Below are positions 44,115 through 55,261 of a DNA stretch of 64,000 nucleotides, piece after piece. Below the pieces are notes generated by a model. That model was given only the letters and a program-made list of their open reading frames with translations, searched no databases and had not been told where the DNA came from. The position numbers and the translations under genes are program-made. Within the stretch, counting starts at the first letter, position 1. The number at the start of each line of letters is the position of its first letter. The stretch spans positions 25,256,501 to 25,320,500 of the forward strand of contig OY821786.1 of NCBI GenBank assembly GCA_963682175.1, read 5' to 3'. The DNA comes from Triglochin maritima (lineage: Eukaryota > Streptophyta > Magnoliopsida > Alismatales > Juncaginaceae).

Positions 44115-45269
44115 ATGCGAGGTTGGGCTCGTTCTGGTGAGAGCGCTCGACTCGAGAGAGTGCATTCTGCTGAGATGGACGGTCTTGGTGATCGACCATC
44201 TCCGCCTCGTGCTCCTTTGGAGCAAGAGGCCGAGTCGTCTCGCGGTGGCGAAGGAGACCGGGTTCCATACATGGAATACCTCGGTCCACTTCCGCCACCA
44301 CGTAGACCTCCTTCTCCTCCTCCTCTGACTCGAGAGGAAGGGAGATTCTGTCAAGATCGAGTTCTTGGTGCACCACCACCTTTAGCTCGACATGATAGAC
44401 CGATGACTTTGTGGGAGCGGACCCATCCTGTTTGGGCCGCGCAGCCTTCTTGCATAGTTGTTCCCCCTGCTCGCGGGAACAACTATGAACTGAAACCTCA
44501 ATATGTGAGCATGCTTCCAACCTTTACTGCCAATAAGAAGGATCCGTATATCTTTATACGCGAATTCGAGGAAGTATGCTCCATGTTCAAGCTTCAACAG
44601 CTTGACGAGGATTCAGTCCGGTTGAGGATGATTTCGTTCGCATTGAAGGATAATGCGAAGAAATGGATGTATAGCCTCCCGGCGAGCTCGATTCGGTCAT
44701 GGGATGACTTTGTGACCGTCTTTCTGAAGAGATTTTTCCCTCAAAGGAAAACTCAACAGATACGGCACCAGATACATCAAATGTATCAGACCGAGACCGA
44801 ATCGTTTCATGGTTTCTTTGAGAGGTTCAAGGACCTTCTCCAGCAGTGCCCTCATCATGGATTTGAGTTATGGCAGCTGTGCCAAATTGTTTATGAGGGC
44901 ATCAACTACAACACTCGCACATTGTTGGAGTCGATGTGTCAGGGTGACTTCCAAATGAAACCCATCGAGGAGGCATGGGACACTTTTGAGGCTATGGCTG
45001 AGCGTACCTTCGAGTGGGACACCATGAGAGAGCCACCAGCCGCCAGGTCTTCTGGTCGAGCTGGATCATATCATGTTGAGTCAACTATCGCGTCTGAGGC
45101 GAAAATGGCTGCTCTCATGCGTAGGATTGAGAGTTTGGAGATGGACCGAGCTCCTGTAGCTCAGGTCGCTACTCCCGGGTGTAGTAGGTGTGGACTGTCG
45201 GGACATGATGACTTGGAATGCGCTTACGCTCCAAGGGATACTGAGCATGCAAATGCGATGTATCAATAG
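44115..45269 (+). CDS. gag: D gag: capsid and zinc-knuckle nucleocapsid (384 aa)
   Basis: Structural protein of the virus-like particle in the cytoplasm. The start MRGW is conserved at the same place in C (MRGW, 58244). Residues 1-110 are proline-rich. Residues about 130-290 match the Retrotrans_gag family (PTFTANKKDPYIFIREFEEV, FALKDNAKKWMY, WDDFVTVFLKRFFPQRKT, LLESMCQGDF). The zinc knuckle CSRCGLSGHDDLEC (CX2CX4HX4C) is at residues 356-369. The frame ends at TAG 45267-45269, 15 residues past the knuckle. The downstream protease is in the same frame without a shift, and the same TAG is present in C. It could be an inherited null mutation or a readthrough signal that sets a Gag:Gag-Pol ratio. 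Confidence 0.9.
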   Translation: MRGWARSGESARLERVHSAEMDGLGDRPSPPRAPLEQEAESSRGGEGDRVPYMEYLGPLPPPRRPPSPPPLTREEGRFCQDRVLGAPPPLARHDRPMTLWERTHPVWAAQPSCIVVPPARGNNYELKPQYVSMLPTFTANKKDPYIFIREFEEVCSMFKLQQLDEDSVRLRMISFALKDNAKKWMYSLPASSIRSWDDFVTVFLKRFFPQRKTQQIRHQIHQMYQTETESFHGFFERFKDLLQQCPHHGFELWQLCQIVYEGINYNTRTLLESMCQGDFQMKPIEEAWDTFEAMAERTFEWDTMREPPAARSSGRAGSYHVESTIASEAKMAALMRRIESLEMDRAPVAQVATPGCSRCGLSGHDDLECAYAPRDTEHANAMYQ

Positions 45270-46718
45270 AGGCCCCGTAACGACCCGTACAGTCACTCCT
45301 ACAACCCGGGATGGCGTAACCATCATAATTTCTCTTGGGGGCCTAGTGGGGGTCACGGTCAGAGCTCGCACGCTCAACCTCAACCTCCACCCTATCAACC
45401 TCCACGCCCATCGGCGACCTACCAACCCCCACATCAAAGGTCTCAGCACCAAAATTACCAACCTGCTCATGCCTCATCGTCGGGTTATTCCAACCAGACT
45501 CCACCACCCCAGCGGGTTGACCCCAAGGACCCTTCTTGTGATCCGACCCTTCAAGCGTTGCAAAGTACAGTCAAGGCTTTGGAAATACAAGTTAGCCAGT
45601 TGGCTCATCAACTCCATGAATGCGAGAAGGGTCAGTTCCCGAGTCAACCTGTGGTTAATCCCAGGGGTCAGCCTGCCCATGCAAGGCAGAATGTACACGT
45701 TGTTGAAAATGACCCTTCCCAACATGCTAATGTTGTCCATACCTTGAGATCGGGAAGGGTCGTTGACAACAACGTGGAAATACCTGAAGCCAACCCTGTT
45801 GGCGAGTCTTCCGAGGAGAGTCTTGAGCCTGTTAAGGAACCTAATTCTGAGACTCCTCCTCGTGATTCTTATGTCCCCAAGGCACCATTCCCTCATAGGT
45901 TGACTAAAAAACGTGATGAGCATTGGGATAAGATCGTTGAGGTACTTCGGCAAGTAAAGGTGAACATCCCGTTGTTGGACGTTGTTCAACAAATGCCACC
46001 GTATGCCAAGTTCCTCAAGGACCTTTGCACCACCAAGAGAAAAACAAATGTGCCCAAAAAGGCCTTTTTGGCCGCCAATGTGAGCTCAATATTGACACAA
46101 CCCATGAATGTCAAGTACAAGGACCCAGGTTGTCCAACTGTCTCTTGCATGATTGGGAATGTGACAATCTCTCAAGCTCTATTGGATTTGGGGGCATCTG
46201 TGAATCTCCTGCCTTACTCAGTCTATGTCAACCTTGGAATAGGCGATCTTAAACCAATGAGGACAACCCTACAGTTGGCTGATAGATCCGTCAAAATTCC
46301 ACGAGGTAGTGTGGAGGATGTCCTTATCAAAGTGGGTGAGTTCGTATTTCCAGTTGATTTCATCATCTTGGATACTGAACCCGTGTCCAACCCACAAGGA
46401 CAAATTCCTGTGATCCTTGGGAGGTCATTTCTTGCGACATCTAATGCTTTGATCAATTGTCGCAATGGCTTGATGAGGTTGTCTTTTGGAAACCTCACGG
46501 CGGATTTCCACATCTTCACTCTTGGTAAGCAACCCGGGCTTTTCGACGACACTGTCGGAGCCAATTTCATCCAGGACACGGATGAGCCTGATTCATTAGG
46601 CATGTTCGACTCACATCGACATATTATTGAGGTGCCTAATGACCTGGTTGCGAGTGAAGAGGATCTTGAGGAATCCGCTAGCGTATCTCTGGATGAGGAG
46701 GCACATCTGGGTGCTTGA
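45270..46718 (+). CDS. pro: D linker and aspartic protease (first ATG at 45558, 386 aa)
   Basis: Continues the gag frame after the TAG without an ATG of its own until 45558, so it would be made only by readthrough or internal initiation. 45270-45560 is a proline/glutamine-rich linker (YQPP repeats). From 45558: LEIQVSQLAHQLHECEKG, the conserved DLCTTKRKTNVPKKAF, then a retropepsin-like domain. The active-site motif LLDLGASVNLLPYSVY is near residue 210 (Asp codon 46185). LQLADRSVKIPRG, FPVDFIILD and VILGRSFLATSNALI follow. It cleaves the polyprotein in the particle. The frame stops at TGA 46716-46718, just before VALEP; A and C have no stop at this position. The protease itself looks intact. 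Confidence 0.87.
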   Translation, partial: RPRNDPYSHSYNPGWRNHHNFSWGPSGGHGQSSHAQPQPPPYQPPRPSATYQPPHQRSQHQNYQPAHASSSGYSNQTPPPQRVDPKDPSCDPTLQALQSTVKALEIQVSQLAHQLHECEKGQFPSQPVVNPRGQPAHARQNVHVVENDPSQHANVVHTLRSGRVVDNNVEIPEANPVGESSEESLEPVKEPNSETPPRDSYVPKAPFPHRLTKKRDEHWDKIVEVLRQVKVNIPLLDVVQQMPPYAKFLKDLCTTKRKTNVPKKAFLAANVSSILTQPMNVKYKDPGCPTVSCMIGNVTISQALLDLGASVNLLPYSVYVNLGIGDLKPMRTTLQLADRSVKIPRGSVEDVLIKVGEFVFPVDFIILDTEPVSNPQGQIPVILGRSFLATSNALINCRNGLMRLSFGNLTADFHIFTLGKQPGLFDDTVGANFIQDTDEPDSLGMFDSHRHIIEVPNDLVASEEDLEESASVSLDEEAHLGA

Positions 46719-46730
46719 TCCTCTTACCCC

Positions 46731-48923
46731 GTGGCCCTTGAGCCACTTGAAAGTAACTCTGAATCCGACAAGGACCCACCTCTGGTCGAGCTTAAACCGC
46801 TCCCCGATAACCTAAAGTACATCTTTTTAGGGGATAATGAGACCTTGCCACTCATTATTGCTTCTGATCTTGCACAAGATCAAGAGGTTGCCCTCAAAAG
46901 AGTACTCTTTGAAAACAAAGAGGCGATCGGGTGGTCCTTGAAGGATATCAAGGGAATTAGCCCTGGTATTGTTCAGCATCGGATCCACATGGAAGAGGAT
47001 TCTAGGCCCCGCAGGGACCCACAACGGAGATTGAATCCTGTACTGAAAGAAGCCGTCCGAAAGGAGGTTCTTAAGTGCTTGGATCATGGCATAATCTATC
47101 CTATCTCTGATAGTTCGTGGGTGAGTCCTGTCCATGTGGTTCCCAAGAAGTCAGGCGTGACGGTTGTGGAGAATGAGCATAATGAGCTTATCCCGACACG
47201 CCTGCAAACTGGCTGGCGAGTTTGCGTTGATTATCGCAAGCTCAATGCGGAAACGCGGAAAGATCATTTCCCGTTGCCATTCATTGATCAGATGTTGGAA
47301 AGGTTGGCCGGACATGAGTATTATTGTTTTCTTGATGGATACTCCGGTTACAACCAAATTCCCATCGCCCCCGAGGATCAGGAGAAAACAACATTTACTT
47401 GTCCCTTTGGCACGTTTGCCTACCGTCGCATGCCCTTTGGGTTATGCAATGCGCCGGCAACGTTTCAAAGGTGTATGATCAGCATCTTCTCCGATATGGT
47501 TGAGCGTTTCCTTGAGATCTTCATGGACGACTTTTCCATATTTGGCGCTTCCTTTGATGAGTGCCTTCATCACTTGAGCCTTGTCCTCAAGCGATGCCGT
47601 GAGAAGAACCTCGCTCTCAATTGGGAGAAATGTCACTTCATGGTGAAGCGAGGGATTGTACTTGGACATGTGGTCTCAAGTAGGGGAATTGAGGTCGATC
47701 CCGCCAAAGTGGGTCTTATTGCTAATCTCCCACCGCCACGTAATGTGAAGGATATCCGCGCCTTTTTGGGGCATGCTGGATTCTATCGGCGGTTCATTCG
47801 GGATTTTAGCAAACTTGCTCGACCTCTCACCGCCTTGTTGGCTAAGGATGCCATTTTTGAGTTCACACCGGATTGCCACCTTGCCTTTTTGACCTTAAAG
47901 AAAGAGTTGACTTCAGCTCCCATTATTAAGGCACCGGTGTGGACTGAACCCTTTGAGTTAATGTGTGATGCATCTGACTTCGCTGTGGGAGCAGTGCTTG
48001 GGCAACGATTGGACAAATTGCCTCATGTGATCTACTATGCCAGTAGAACACTCAATGATGCCCAATTGAACTACACTGTGACTGAGAAGGAATTCTTAGC
48101 GATCATATTTGCTTTGGAGAAATTCCGGTCGTACTTGATTGGCTCCCACGTGATTATCTATTCTGATCACACAGCCATCAAGCACCTCATGGCGAAGAAA
48201 GATGCAAAATCCCGACTCTTGAGATGGATCTTGTTGTTACAAGAATTCGATCTCGAGATTCGGGACAAAAAATGGTGTGAAAACGTTGTAGCTGACCACT
48301 TGTCTCGTCTAGAGACGACCAACCCACAGGACCAAATCATTGATGACAAATTTCCTGACGAGCAGTTGTTCACGATCGAAGATAACCCTTGGTTTGCCGA
48401 CATCGTGAACTACCTCGTGACCGAGCAACTTCCTGTGGGTTGGTCAAAATCTGACCAATCCAAATTTAGATCGTATGTCAGATTCTTTCACTGGGACGAC
48501 CCCTACCTATTCAAATACTGCTCTGACCAAATTTTCAGGCGGTGCGTCCCAGATACCGAGTTCCAAAGTGTGCTCCATTTCTGCCATTCCAAGGCATGTG
48601 GAGGACACTTTGGAGCAAAGAAAACTGCTGCCAAGGTGCTCCAATCTGGATTCTACTGGCCTTCTCTTTTCAAGGATGCTTACAACTTTTGTAAGCAATG
48701 TGATAGGTGCCAGCACCTTGGCAGGATTGGTCGACGTGACATGATGCCTTTGCAAAATGTCCTTGTTGTCGACATCTTCGATGTGTGGGGCATCGATTTC
48801 ATGGGTCCCTTCCCGAACTCGTTCGGCAATGTTTACATTTGGTGGCCGTTGACTATGTGTCTATGTGGGTTGAGGCTATACCCACGAAGACCAATGACAA
48901 CAAGGTGGTCACCAAATTCTTGA
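46731..48923 (+). CDS. pol: D reverse transcriptase, RNase H and N-terminal integrase (730 aa)
   Basis: Copies the element RNA to DNA. Same frame as the protease, separated by the TGA. RT spans residues about 95-330, with [25 protein letters not shown], and the catalytic FMDDF near residue 264 (F-x-DD form). RNase H covers about 405-530 ([15 protein letters not shown] near 412, [27 protein letters not shown] near 478). The integrase zinc-binding HHCC domain is at about 614-657 ([15 protein letters not shown] ... CKQCDRCQ). The first catalytic Asp is in WGIDFMGPF near 688. A single T is missing near 48840 compared with the expected continuation, so the last 25 or so residues are out of frame and integrase resumes in the next frame. 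Confidence 0.92.
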   Translation: MALEPLESNSESDKDPPLVELKPLPDNLKYIFLGDNETLPLIIASDLAQDQEVALKRVLFENKEAIGWSLKDIKGISPGIVQHRIHMEEDSRPRRDPQRRLNPVLKEAVRKEVLKCLDHGIIYPISDSSWVSPVHVVPKKSGVTVVENEHNELIPTRLQTGWRVCVDYRKLNAETRKDHFPLPFIDQMLERLAGHEYYCFLDGYSGYNQIPIAPEDQEKTTFTCPFGTFAYRRMPFGLCNAPATFQRCMISIFSDMVERFLEIFMDDFSIFGASFDECLHHLSLVLKRCREKNLALNWEKCHFMVKRGIVLGHVVSSRGIEVDPAKVGLIANLPPPRNVKDIRAFLGHAGFYRRFIRDFSKLARPLTALLAKDAIFEFTPDCHLAFLTLKKELTSAPIIKAPVWTEPFELMCDASDFAVGAVLGQRLDKLPHVIYYASRTLNDAQLNYTVTEKEFLAIIFALEKFRSYLIGSHVIIYSDHTAIKHLMAKKDAKSRLLRWILLLQEFDLEIRDKKWCENVVADHLSRLETTNPQDQIIDDKFPDEQLFTIEDNPWFADIVNYLVTEQLPVGWSKSDQSKFRSYVRFFHWDDPYLFKYCSDQIFRRCVPDTEFQSVLHFCHSKACGGHFGAKKTAAKVLQSGFYWPSLFKDAYNFCKQCDRCQHLGRIGRRDMMPLQNVLVVDIFDVWGIDFMGPFPNSFGNVYIWWPLTMCLCGLRLYPRRPMTTRWSPNS

Positions 48924-49699
48924 GGGACATTTTTGTGCGATTTGGTACTCCTCTTACCACAATCAGCGATAGGGGTACCCACTTCTGTAATCGCTCCTTT
49001 GAAGCGCTTATGAGGAAATATTCGATCACCCACAAGCTTGCGACCCCATACCATCCGCAAACTAGTGGGCAGGTCGAAATCTCTAACCGTCAATTAAAGC
49101 AAATTCTTGAGAAGACGGTTAGTTCCTCGAGGAAGGATTGGTCTACCAAGTTGAATGACGCGTTGTGGGCTTTCCGCACCGCGTACAAGACCAATTTGGG
49201 TATGTCCCCATATCGGGTAGTGTACGGCAAGGCTTTCCACCTACCCGTCGAGCTTGAGCATCGTGCTTTCTGGGCGATCAGGAACCTGAATATGGGTCTT
49301 GATCAAGCGGGAGTACAACGTAAGCTCGACATTGTGGAATTAGAAGAGCTACGCAATGATGCGTACGAGAACGCCAAAATTCATAAGTCCCGAGCCAAGT
49401 TGTTTCACGATCGCATGATTATGCGAAAGGGGTTTACGGCCGGGCAGAAGGTGTTGCTCTACAATTCCCGGCTTCATCTGTTTGCGGGTAAGCTCCGTAG
49501 TCGCTGGTCTGGCCCGTTTATTGTCCAAACCGTCTATCCTCATGGAGCGGTTGAGATCGTGAACCCAGGGAATGGGGACGTGTTCAAAGTTAATGGACAA
49601 CGCCTCAAATCCTACTTGGAGGGGGCACCAACCGAAGTCGAGGAGGTCATGTTCCTTCAGGAACCTCCCTCACACTCAACCATTCATGCTCCTGCATGA
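48785..49699 (+). CDS. int: D integrase core and C-terminal domain (frame-shifted continuation)
   Basis: True integrase sequence in this frame starts at about 48841 ([13 protein letters not shown]). It joins the element DNA to the target. The second catalytic Asp is in [16 protein letters not shown] and the Glu in [15 protein letters not shown], 35 residues between them: a D-X35-E spacing. The GPY/F-type module ([10 protein letters not shown]) and [13 protein letters not shown] end the protein. The residues before 48841 in this frame are a shadow of the pol frame. There is no slippery heptamer at the shift, so I read it as a 1-nt deletion, not programmed frameshifting. No chromodomain and no env follow. 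Confidence 0.9.
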   Translation: MGHRFHGSLPELVRQCLHLVAVDYVSMWVEAIPTKTNDNKVVTKFLRDIFVRFGTPLTTISDRGTHFCNRSFEALMRKYSITHKLATPYHPQTSGQVEISNRQLKQILEKTVSSSRKDWSTKLNDALWAFRTAYKTNLGMSPYRVVYGKAFHLPVELEHRAFWAIRNLNMGLDQAGVQRKLDIVELEELRNDAYENAKIHKSRAKLFHDRMIMRKGFTAGQKVLLYNSRLHLFAGKLRSRWSGPFIVQTVYPHGAVEIVNPGNGDVFKVNGQRLKSYLEGAPTEVEEVMFLQEPPSHSTIHAPA

Positions 49700-51240
49700 G
49701 TGGTTGTGCTTTCAGGTTTGTTAAAAAAAAAAAAGAAAAAAAAAAGAAGAGAGAAGACTCCTTCAGTGAGCATCGTTTGTTGTGGGCCCCAACCCTTGAG
49801 TATTTGGGCCCCAATTCTTTCACGTATTTGTATCCCTTCCTTAGCATCTCACAGGTTTTGAGGGAATTTGGGTTGTGTCCATCAACAAAGCCATGAACTC
49901 TCCTGTGTACTTCATGTTGGTGAGATCTATTCTTTTTCATCCATATCTCCATGTAGTATCTTGCTCGCATTCATTGAGGACAATGCATGAATTAGGTGTG
50001 GGGGGGTGTTTTACGTGTGTACATAGTCGAGTCTTTTCTTTTGATTTTGTTTTCTTTTGTTTGCATTTTTAGGGTCATGTTAGTGTGCTGCATTTAATAT
50101 CGAGATATCTGCTTGCCATGATCCTTGGGTGACTTGTCTTCTTTTGCTTGCCAAGTGCTTCAAAATTTTCATGTATTTTCGAAAGAAAATGTTTTGTGGG
50201 TTTTGCGTGTGTTTAGCATGTGCAAAACCATTTAGAGGCAAAGTAAAAAGAAAGCTCCCAAAATTGTCTTGAACTTGATGCATTAGGATATCTAGTACGT
50301 GGCTTTAGGATTTATCGAGTCGTTAGGATGCACCCCAGTTTTCCCTTGGGGGTGAGTAATCATAGGGTTTCAGTGCTCAAACATTTAATAAAGTCCACTC
50401 TGAACCTAGTGAAGTGAGTCAATAATTCATGTCTGTTAACTTAAGGAAGTTTGTTGTAGTCGAGGACCCTCTAAATCTTGTTGTGAGACATTAGTGTAGG
50501 GGTTTTGGTCATGTGTAGATAAGAAATAATTGAGTAGGTGTTCTCTCTTCTCCCACGGCTCCTATCACTGGGGAAAGTAGGTCTGAGGGGACTTTGTGCC
50601 TAGTGCTTTCGAGTCATCTGACTTGGGATGCGCCGACCGAACTCCCATTACACGGGTGGTAGGGATTGCCCTATGTGGAGATTTGGGGAAAGGTGTACGT
50701 GATAGTGTAAGTCCTCATGGGCAATGATGCACGAAACCTGACCCTGGGAGAACGAAGCTCCAACTAAGAAAAAGAAAAGAAAAAAAAAACAAAAAGAAAC
50801 AAAAAGAAAAAAAATGCAAATAAGAACCTTAATGGACTTTACACTTTGTTTCACTTGAGGATGTTGAGGTTGTCCATGTCTTTCACTTAATTCCTTATTT
50901 AACTTGCACGAATGGTTCATTAGGTTAGGTGTGTGGACTGATTACCTATATAGAGTCGGCCCGTAGGATTACCGCGTCCAATGATCGACAGAATATTTCC
51001 AACGAGTCGAGTGTCTAGATTGAATAATGCATCTTGTTCGGATTTTGTGGGTATATCCGCTGAAAACCCTCAGGAGACAACACTCCTCCTCCTTGGCAAC
51101 AAAGAGGTGTAACGGCTTGTTGCACGTGCTAAGTGCAACCGTGATTCCTACGAAAGTGAGTTAGGATTTCTTGTTTTTCGTTTGCTTTTCTCTTTCTTTG
51201 TTTTGCTCGGGACTAGCAAAAACTTAGGTGTGGGGGTATT
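49700..51240 (+). other. D 3' UTR and polypurine tract
   Basis: A/G-rich start, CCCCAACCCTTGAG near 49790, second PPT-like tract AGGTGTGGGGGGGT near 49994-50007, conserved GTTTTACGTGTGTACATAG after it, TTACACGGGTGGTAGGGATT near 50649, and the PPT TTAGGTGTGGGGGTATT ending at 51240. No ORF of note, so no env-like gene in the place where many Athila elements carry one. Confidence 0.85.
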
Positions 51241-52665
51241 TGATTGACATCATTTCATGCTTATATTTGTATCTTATATCCATTATCTTACACCTAAGCA
51301 ATGCTACGTGACGAGTTTTATGTTTAGTTTTCAGAAATAAAGAGGTTTGAAGAGAAGAGCCATGAAAGGACCCAAAAGCAGGAAAAAAGGACTTAATTGT
51401 GAGACCTGGGGACCAAGATGCAAGACAGAATGACCTGATCGTAAGACAGAAGGACTTAAGAGCAAAACAGGAAACTCCACACCATCATGGGGAGTATTTT
51501 GTCAATTCGATTCGGGTCGGAGCTCCACTAAACAAGTTAGATGCATCCAAGACCAAGAAACAATCCAAGGAAAGCCCAGCACAAAACCCAGACCGATCTG
51601 GGCCTTATAGGCCGCCAATTGGCGGTCTGGAACCGCCAATTGGCGGTCTGGTTAAGCCCACATCTGCTAAGTTTTCTCCTGGACTTGTATTAATGTGTGT
51701 TTAGGCTATTTTTGGTATTGGTTTAGTCCCACATCGGGGGATTGTCCCGGATTAGCTTTTTCCATGCTTATAAATAGAACTCTTCACCTCCCATTGTATC
51801 CATCTCTCTCTTTGGTGGCATCTTCCCTACTAAGAGTGAAGCCTTGAAGCAAAACTCTGGTGGAGGAAGAGCTGCTTGTAATTTGAGTGAGTTAATAATA
51901 GAAGTTTTCCTTTAGTTGTGTTGTTTCTCTCTTAGTTTAATTTCCTTTCATATGCATGCTTGCTTGTTTGTTTAGTTTTATGATTCTTTAATATTTCTTG
52001 CTTGATTAGTATAGTTTCATTTCAGTATAATGCTTCATTTTATTAGAGTAGTTAGTTTAAATATGTGTGAGTAGTTCCATCCCCTTTGGGGGGTGGAGTA
52101 GATGTGTGTACATGTTATGTAGATGGTTTGAATGCTTAATATGAATGTTTGTGAAAGATATTAGTATGCTTGCTTGAATTATTAAGAACCTTACTTGATG
52201 GTTTCTGCCATAGCTTAGGTACATTCCATGCTTGTCTAAGTGTCTTAATAACAACCTTGCATTGCTCATATTAATCACATTAGTTTAGTGTTGTAAATGA
52301 TAGGTTTTGCCATTAGGTACCTCTTATGCATTAACAAACACTAACTAACTTGAGCTTATGGTTTGCATTCAACACCACACTTATTTCATGTGCACACACA
52401 CACACTCCACCCCTTAGGGGTTTCCATTCCTGTCATTTTATCTCCTTAATTAGTTGATTAGCTTAGTTGTTTAGTTGTGTCATTTCAGCTTGCTTGCTTC
52501 CTAGTTTAGATTAGTGTAGTGTAGTGTAACACATCTTTCTCTTCTCCTTTTACCTCTCGCCTTCGAACAAACCGATTGTCGACACACCTCCCTGAGGACG
52601 ACCCGTACTTGCCACCGCTTCATCGCGGCCGTGCACTTGCGGTTAATATAAAACGAGATCAATCA
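51241..52665 (+). repeat. D 3' LTR (1425 bp)
   Basis: Nearly identical to 41608-43030. TATAAATAG is at 51769-51777. The U3 holds five GGAC units from 51368. A 101-codon sense frame (51399-51704) results from the 21-bp repeats and is closed by a single base change in the 5' LTR. Confidence 0.94.
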
Positions 52666-52670
52666 ATCCC
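52666..52670. repeat. Target-site duplication of D, right copy (ATCCC)
   Basis: Pairs with GTCCC at 41603-41607. Followed by ACATCGGGGGATTGT, the natural continuation of the B LTR. Confidence 0.85.
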
Positions 52671-53640
52671 ACATCGGGGGATTGTACCCAGTTTTCTTTT
52701 TTCATGCATATAAATATAACTCTTCTTCTTCCTTTGTAATCCACGCATTGCTTGGTGGAATTCTCTCTATTCAGATAAACGTTGGAGTAAAACTAGAGTG
52801 GAGAAGAATGCTACTTGTAATGTTAGTCATGTAAATATTTTTATTTCTTAGTTTGTTTTAATGTTGTCTTTTTTTCTTTTAATGCTTGCATGTTTAGTTT
52901 TATTAGTTAGAATGTTTTCTCTTCTTAATATGCATGTTAGCCTAATGAGTAGAGAGTAGATCCACCCCATTTGGGGTGGAGGTGATGTATAATATGTCAT
53001 AGTGATGGGTTCATTTGTTTGTGTCATTCATATGCTTAATGTAGATCTATACTTGTAGCATGCTTAAACTTGTACTAGATGGGATAATGTCAACACTAGG
53101 TACTTATCTCATGCTAGCTTTAGAGTTTATCTTATTGCTTGTAATGGTTTGATGGGAATGACTTGTTATGTATGGATCCATGTTTGGTGCACATTCACAT
53201 GAATGATTTAGGTTGTATGTATGATTGATTGATGCACTAATGGCCACACTAGGTACTTATTGCATGCTTGATAATCTAAAATCAACCTCAACTTTATGTG
53301 AGATATGCATGTTCATGGTTTGTCATGTAGTGTGTGTATCCTACACTTAGATTCTACACTAACTTCTACTTGTATGCCACACAAACTACACTTGTTCCTA
53401 ATTGAAATGAAGACCCACTCTCACACACATACCTACACACCTCCACTCCATGGGGGTTTAGTTTAATTGTTAGTTCATTCATAGTTTAGTGTAGTTAGTG
53501 TAATCACACTTTTTCTCCCCTCATTTTTCACTTGATTTCTGAAGAACTAGAGTCGAAACACCTCCCAGTGCATCAACCCGTACTTGTCCCGTCTTCACTG
53601 ACGGCCGTGCACTTGTGGTTTAAACTTAATTTCACATCAT
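52671..53640 (+). repeat. Element B: 3' LTR, second part
   Basis: Contains ATAAATATAACTCTTCTTC in the TATA position, diverged U5 sequence, and the conserved end GACGGCCGTGCACTTGTGG near 53600. The expected CA terminus is obscured by fusion to inverted relic R at about 53636-53645. Confidence 0.75.
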
Positions 53641-54859
53641 ACACCTTACCCAAATCTCCACATAGGGTGATCCCTAGCACCCGTGTAACGGGTGTTCGGT
53701 CGGTGCATCCCATGTCGGATGACTCGAAAGCACCAAGCACTAAGTCCCCTCGGACCTAATTTTTCGAGTGATAAGAGCCGTGTGAGAAGAGAGAACACCT
53801 TACTTACTTATTTGTTATCTACACATGAACCAAAACCCCTACACTGAAAGTTTCATAATAGAAGTTTAAGGTTCCCTGACTACGACAAATTTCTTTATAC
53901 TAACAGACACAAATTATTTGGCTCACTAGGTTTAGGGTGGACTTCTTTATTTGTTTGAGTACTGAAACCCTATGATTACTCTCCCCCGAGGGAAAACCGA
54001 GGTGTATCCTTACGACTAGATAAGACCTAAAGCCGGTGTACTAGATATCTTAATGCATCATGTTCAAGTCAATTTTGGGAGCTTCCTTTTTACTTTGCCT
54101 CACAATGGTTTTGCACATGCTAAACACACGCAAAACCCACAAAACATTTTTTTCACAAACACATGAAGATTTTGAAAGAAATGGAAAATTTAAAGTGCTA
54201 GGCAAGCAAAAGAAGGCAAGCCACCCACGGATCATGGCAGGTAGATATATCATTGTAAATGCAGCACACTATCATGACCCTTACAATACAAACAAAAGAA
54301 AACAAAAAAATGAAGTGAAAAAGACTTCACTTCACATATATAGAAATGTAAAACACCCCCCCGCACTTACTTCATGCATTGTCCTCAATGTATGTAAGTA
54401 TGATACTACATGTATTTTTGCATGAAAAAGTTAAGATCTCACCAAACTTTGACGCACAAGGGAATTTTTGTGGTCGTGTTGAGGGACACAAACCTGAATT
54501 CCCCTCAAAACATGTGAGATACTTAAGAAGGGAGACAAATACGTGAAACAAATGGGGCCCAAATACACAAGGGGTGGAGCCCACAACAACCTTTGGTCAC
54601 TGTTGGAGTGTTTTTTCCTTCTTTTTTTCCTTTTATATATTTTTTCTTCAAATATAACTATATACAAAAATAAGTTCTCATCGTCATTTGTCAAAGGACA
54701 TCAAATGAGAAGCTCAAAAGTGGGTTAATGTACTTGGAATAGGAACATGACACCACACGGGGCCAAAATACTCATGTGTGGACCCCCCTTACAAAGTGCA
54801 CAAAATAACATGAGAGGTTCATGAATTAGACGCAAAGGCGTCTGATTTAAAGGATCAAA

Positions 54860-55255
54860 CTAAAAGAGCTCAAACCTCTCAAGAGTTTGGGAAATATTGC
54901 GCAACGGAAGAAGAGTTTCCCCCATTGCGGTACTAATGTTATGATCGTCAATCCATACTCTCCAACCAACAGGCTGGTGCACTAGAACGAGGCCAACAAC
55001 CTCATTATGCTTGCCCGACTCACCAGAAGAGCAAAGAGTGGGTCTCTTACCCAAGGTATCCTCTAAGAAACTCCCAATACCCTCATTGGCAATGTAGTTG
55101 CTTGATGTCCCTTCATTTTCAAGGAGATCAGGAGCAATAGTGAGAGACAAACTCTCACCAGGTCGTATGAAATTAAGGGTATTTGGGAGCTCTTGCTCCA
55201 CCAAAGGTGAGTCATTAAGAGACACAACATTAAGATAATGTGGCTCAAGGGCCAT
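54860..55255 (-). pseudogene. pol: R: truncated reverse-transcriptase fragment
   Basis: An open stretch of 131 codons. MALEPHYLN and TLNFIRPGESLSLTIAPDLL parallel the start of the D pol frame ([28 protein letters not shown]). The sequence then skips to KHNEVVGLVLVHQPVGWRVW, parallel to the [13 protein letters not shown] block, in which the conserved DYRKLN has decayed to DDHNIS. TLLPLRNISQTLERF corresponds to [14 protein letters not shown]. Catalytic parts of RT are absent. Internal deletion and altered motifs mark it as dead. Confidence 0.75.
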
Positions 55256-55261
55256 AGGATA

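Larger units (their letters stand above)
41608..52665 (+). mobile_element. Element D: nearly complete Athila-like Ty3/gypsy retrotransposon (11,058 bp)
   Basis: LTRs 41608-43030 and 51241-52665 differ at about eight bases and a 2-bp indel (about 0.6%), so insertion is recent. It has a tRNA-Asp PBS, a 1-kb leader, gag, protease, RT, RNase H, integrase, a 1.5-kb 3' UTR and a PPT. The coding region is one frame from 44115 broken by TAG (45267), TGA (46716) and a 1-nt deletion near 48840 in integrase. There is no env-like ORF after integrase. TSD GTCCC/ATCCC. It lies in the 3' LTR of relic B. Confidence 0.95.
39262..53640 (+). mobile_element. Element B: Athila-like relic (3' UTR and 3' LTR), split by element D
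   Basis: Plus-orientation remnant beginning at CCGCAATAGGGGAAAC, which matches the region just after the RT fragment in relic R. The 3' UTR runs 39262-41115, the LTR from 41116 to 41607 and again from 52671 to about 53640. Its LTR begins TGATTAGTAGCATATC, a different subfamily from D. Coding sequence is gone. D inserted at the TTTAGTCCC/ACATCGGGGG motif of its LTR. Confidence 0.8.

Noticed and set aside
45190..45747. 185-codon plus-strand frame overlapping gag/protease of D
   Set aside because: Shadow frame of the gag-pro coding region. The true frame has zinc-knuckle and protease motifs.
48835..48850. Programmed frameshift in D integrase
   Set aside because: No slippery heptamer or downstream structure is evident, and the shift lies inside the catalytic core. 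A single-base deletion is simpler.
49700..51240. A possible env-like gene between integrase and the 3' LTR of D
   Set aside because: Many Athila elements carry one, but no long frame, signal peptide or membrane segment is present here.
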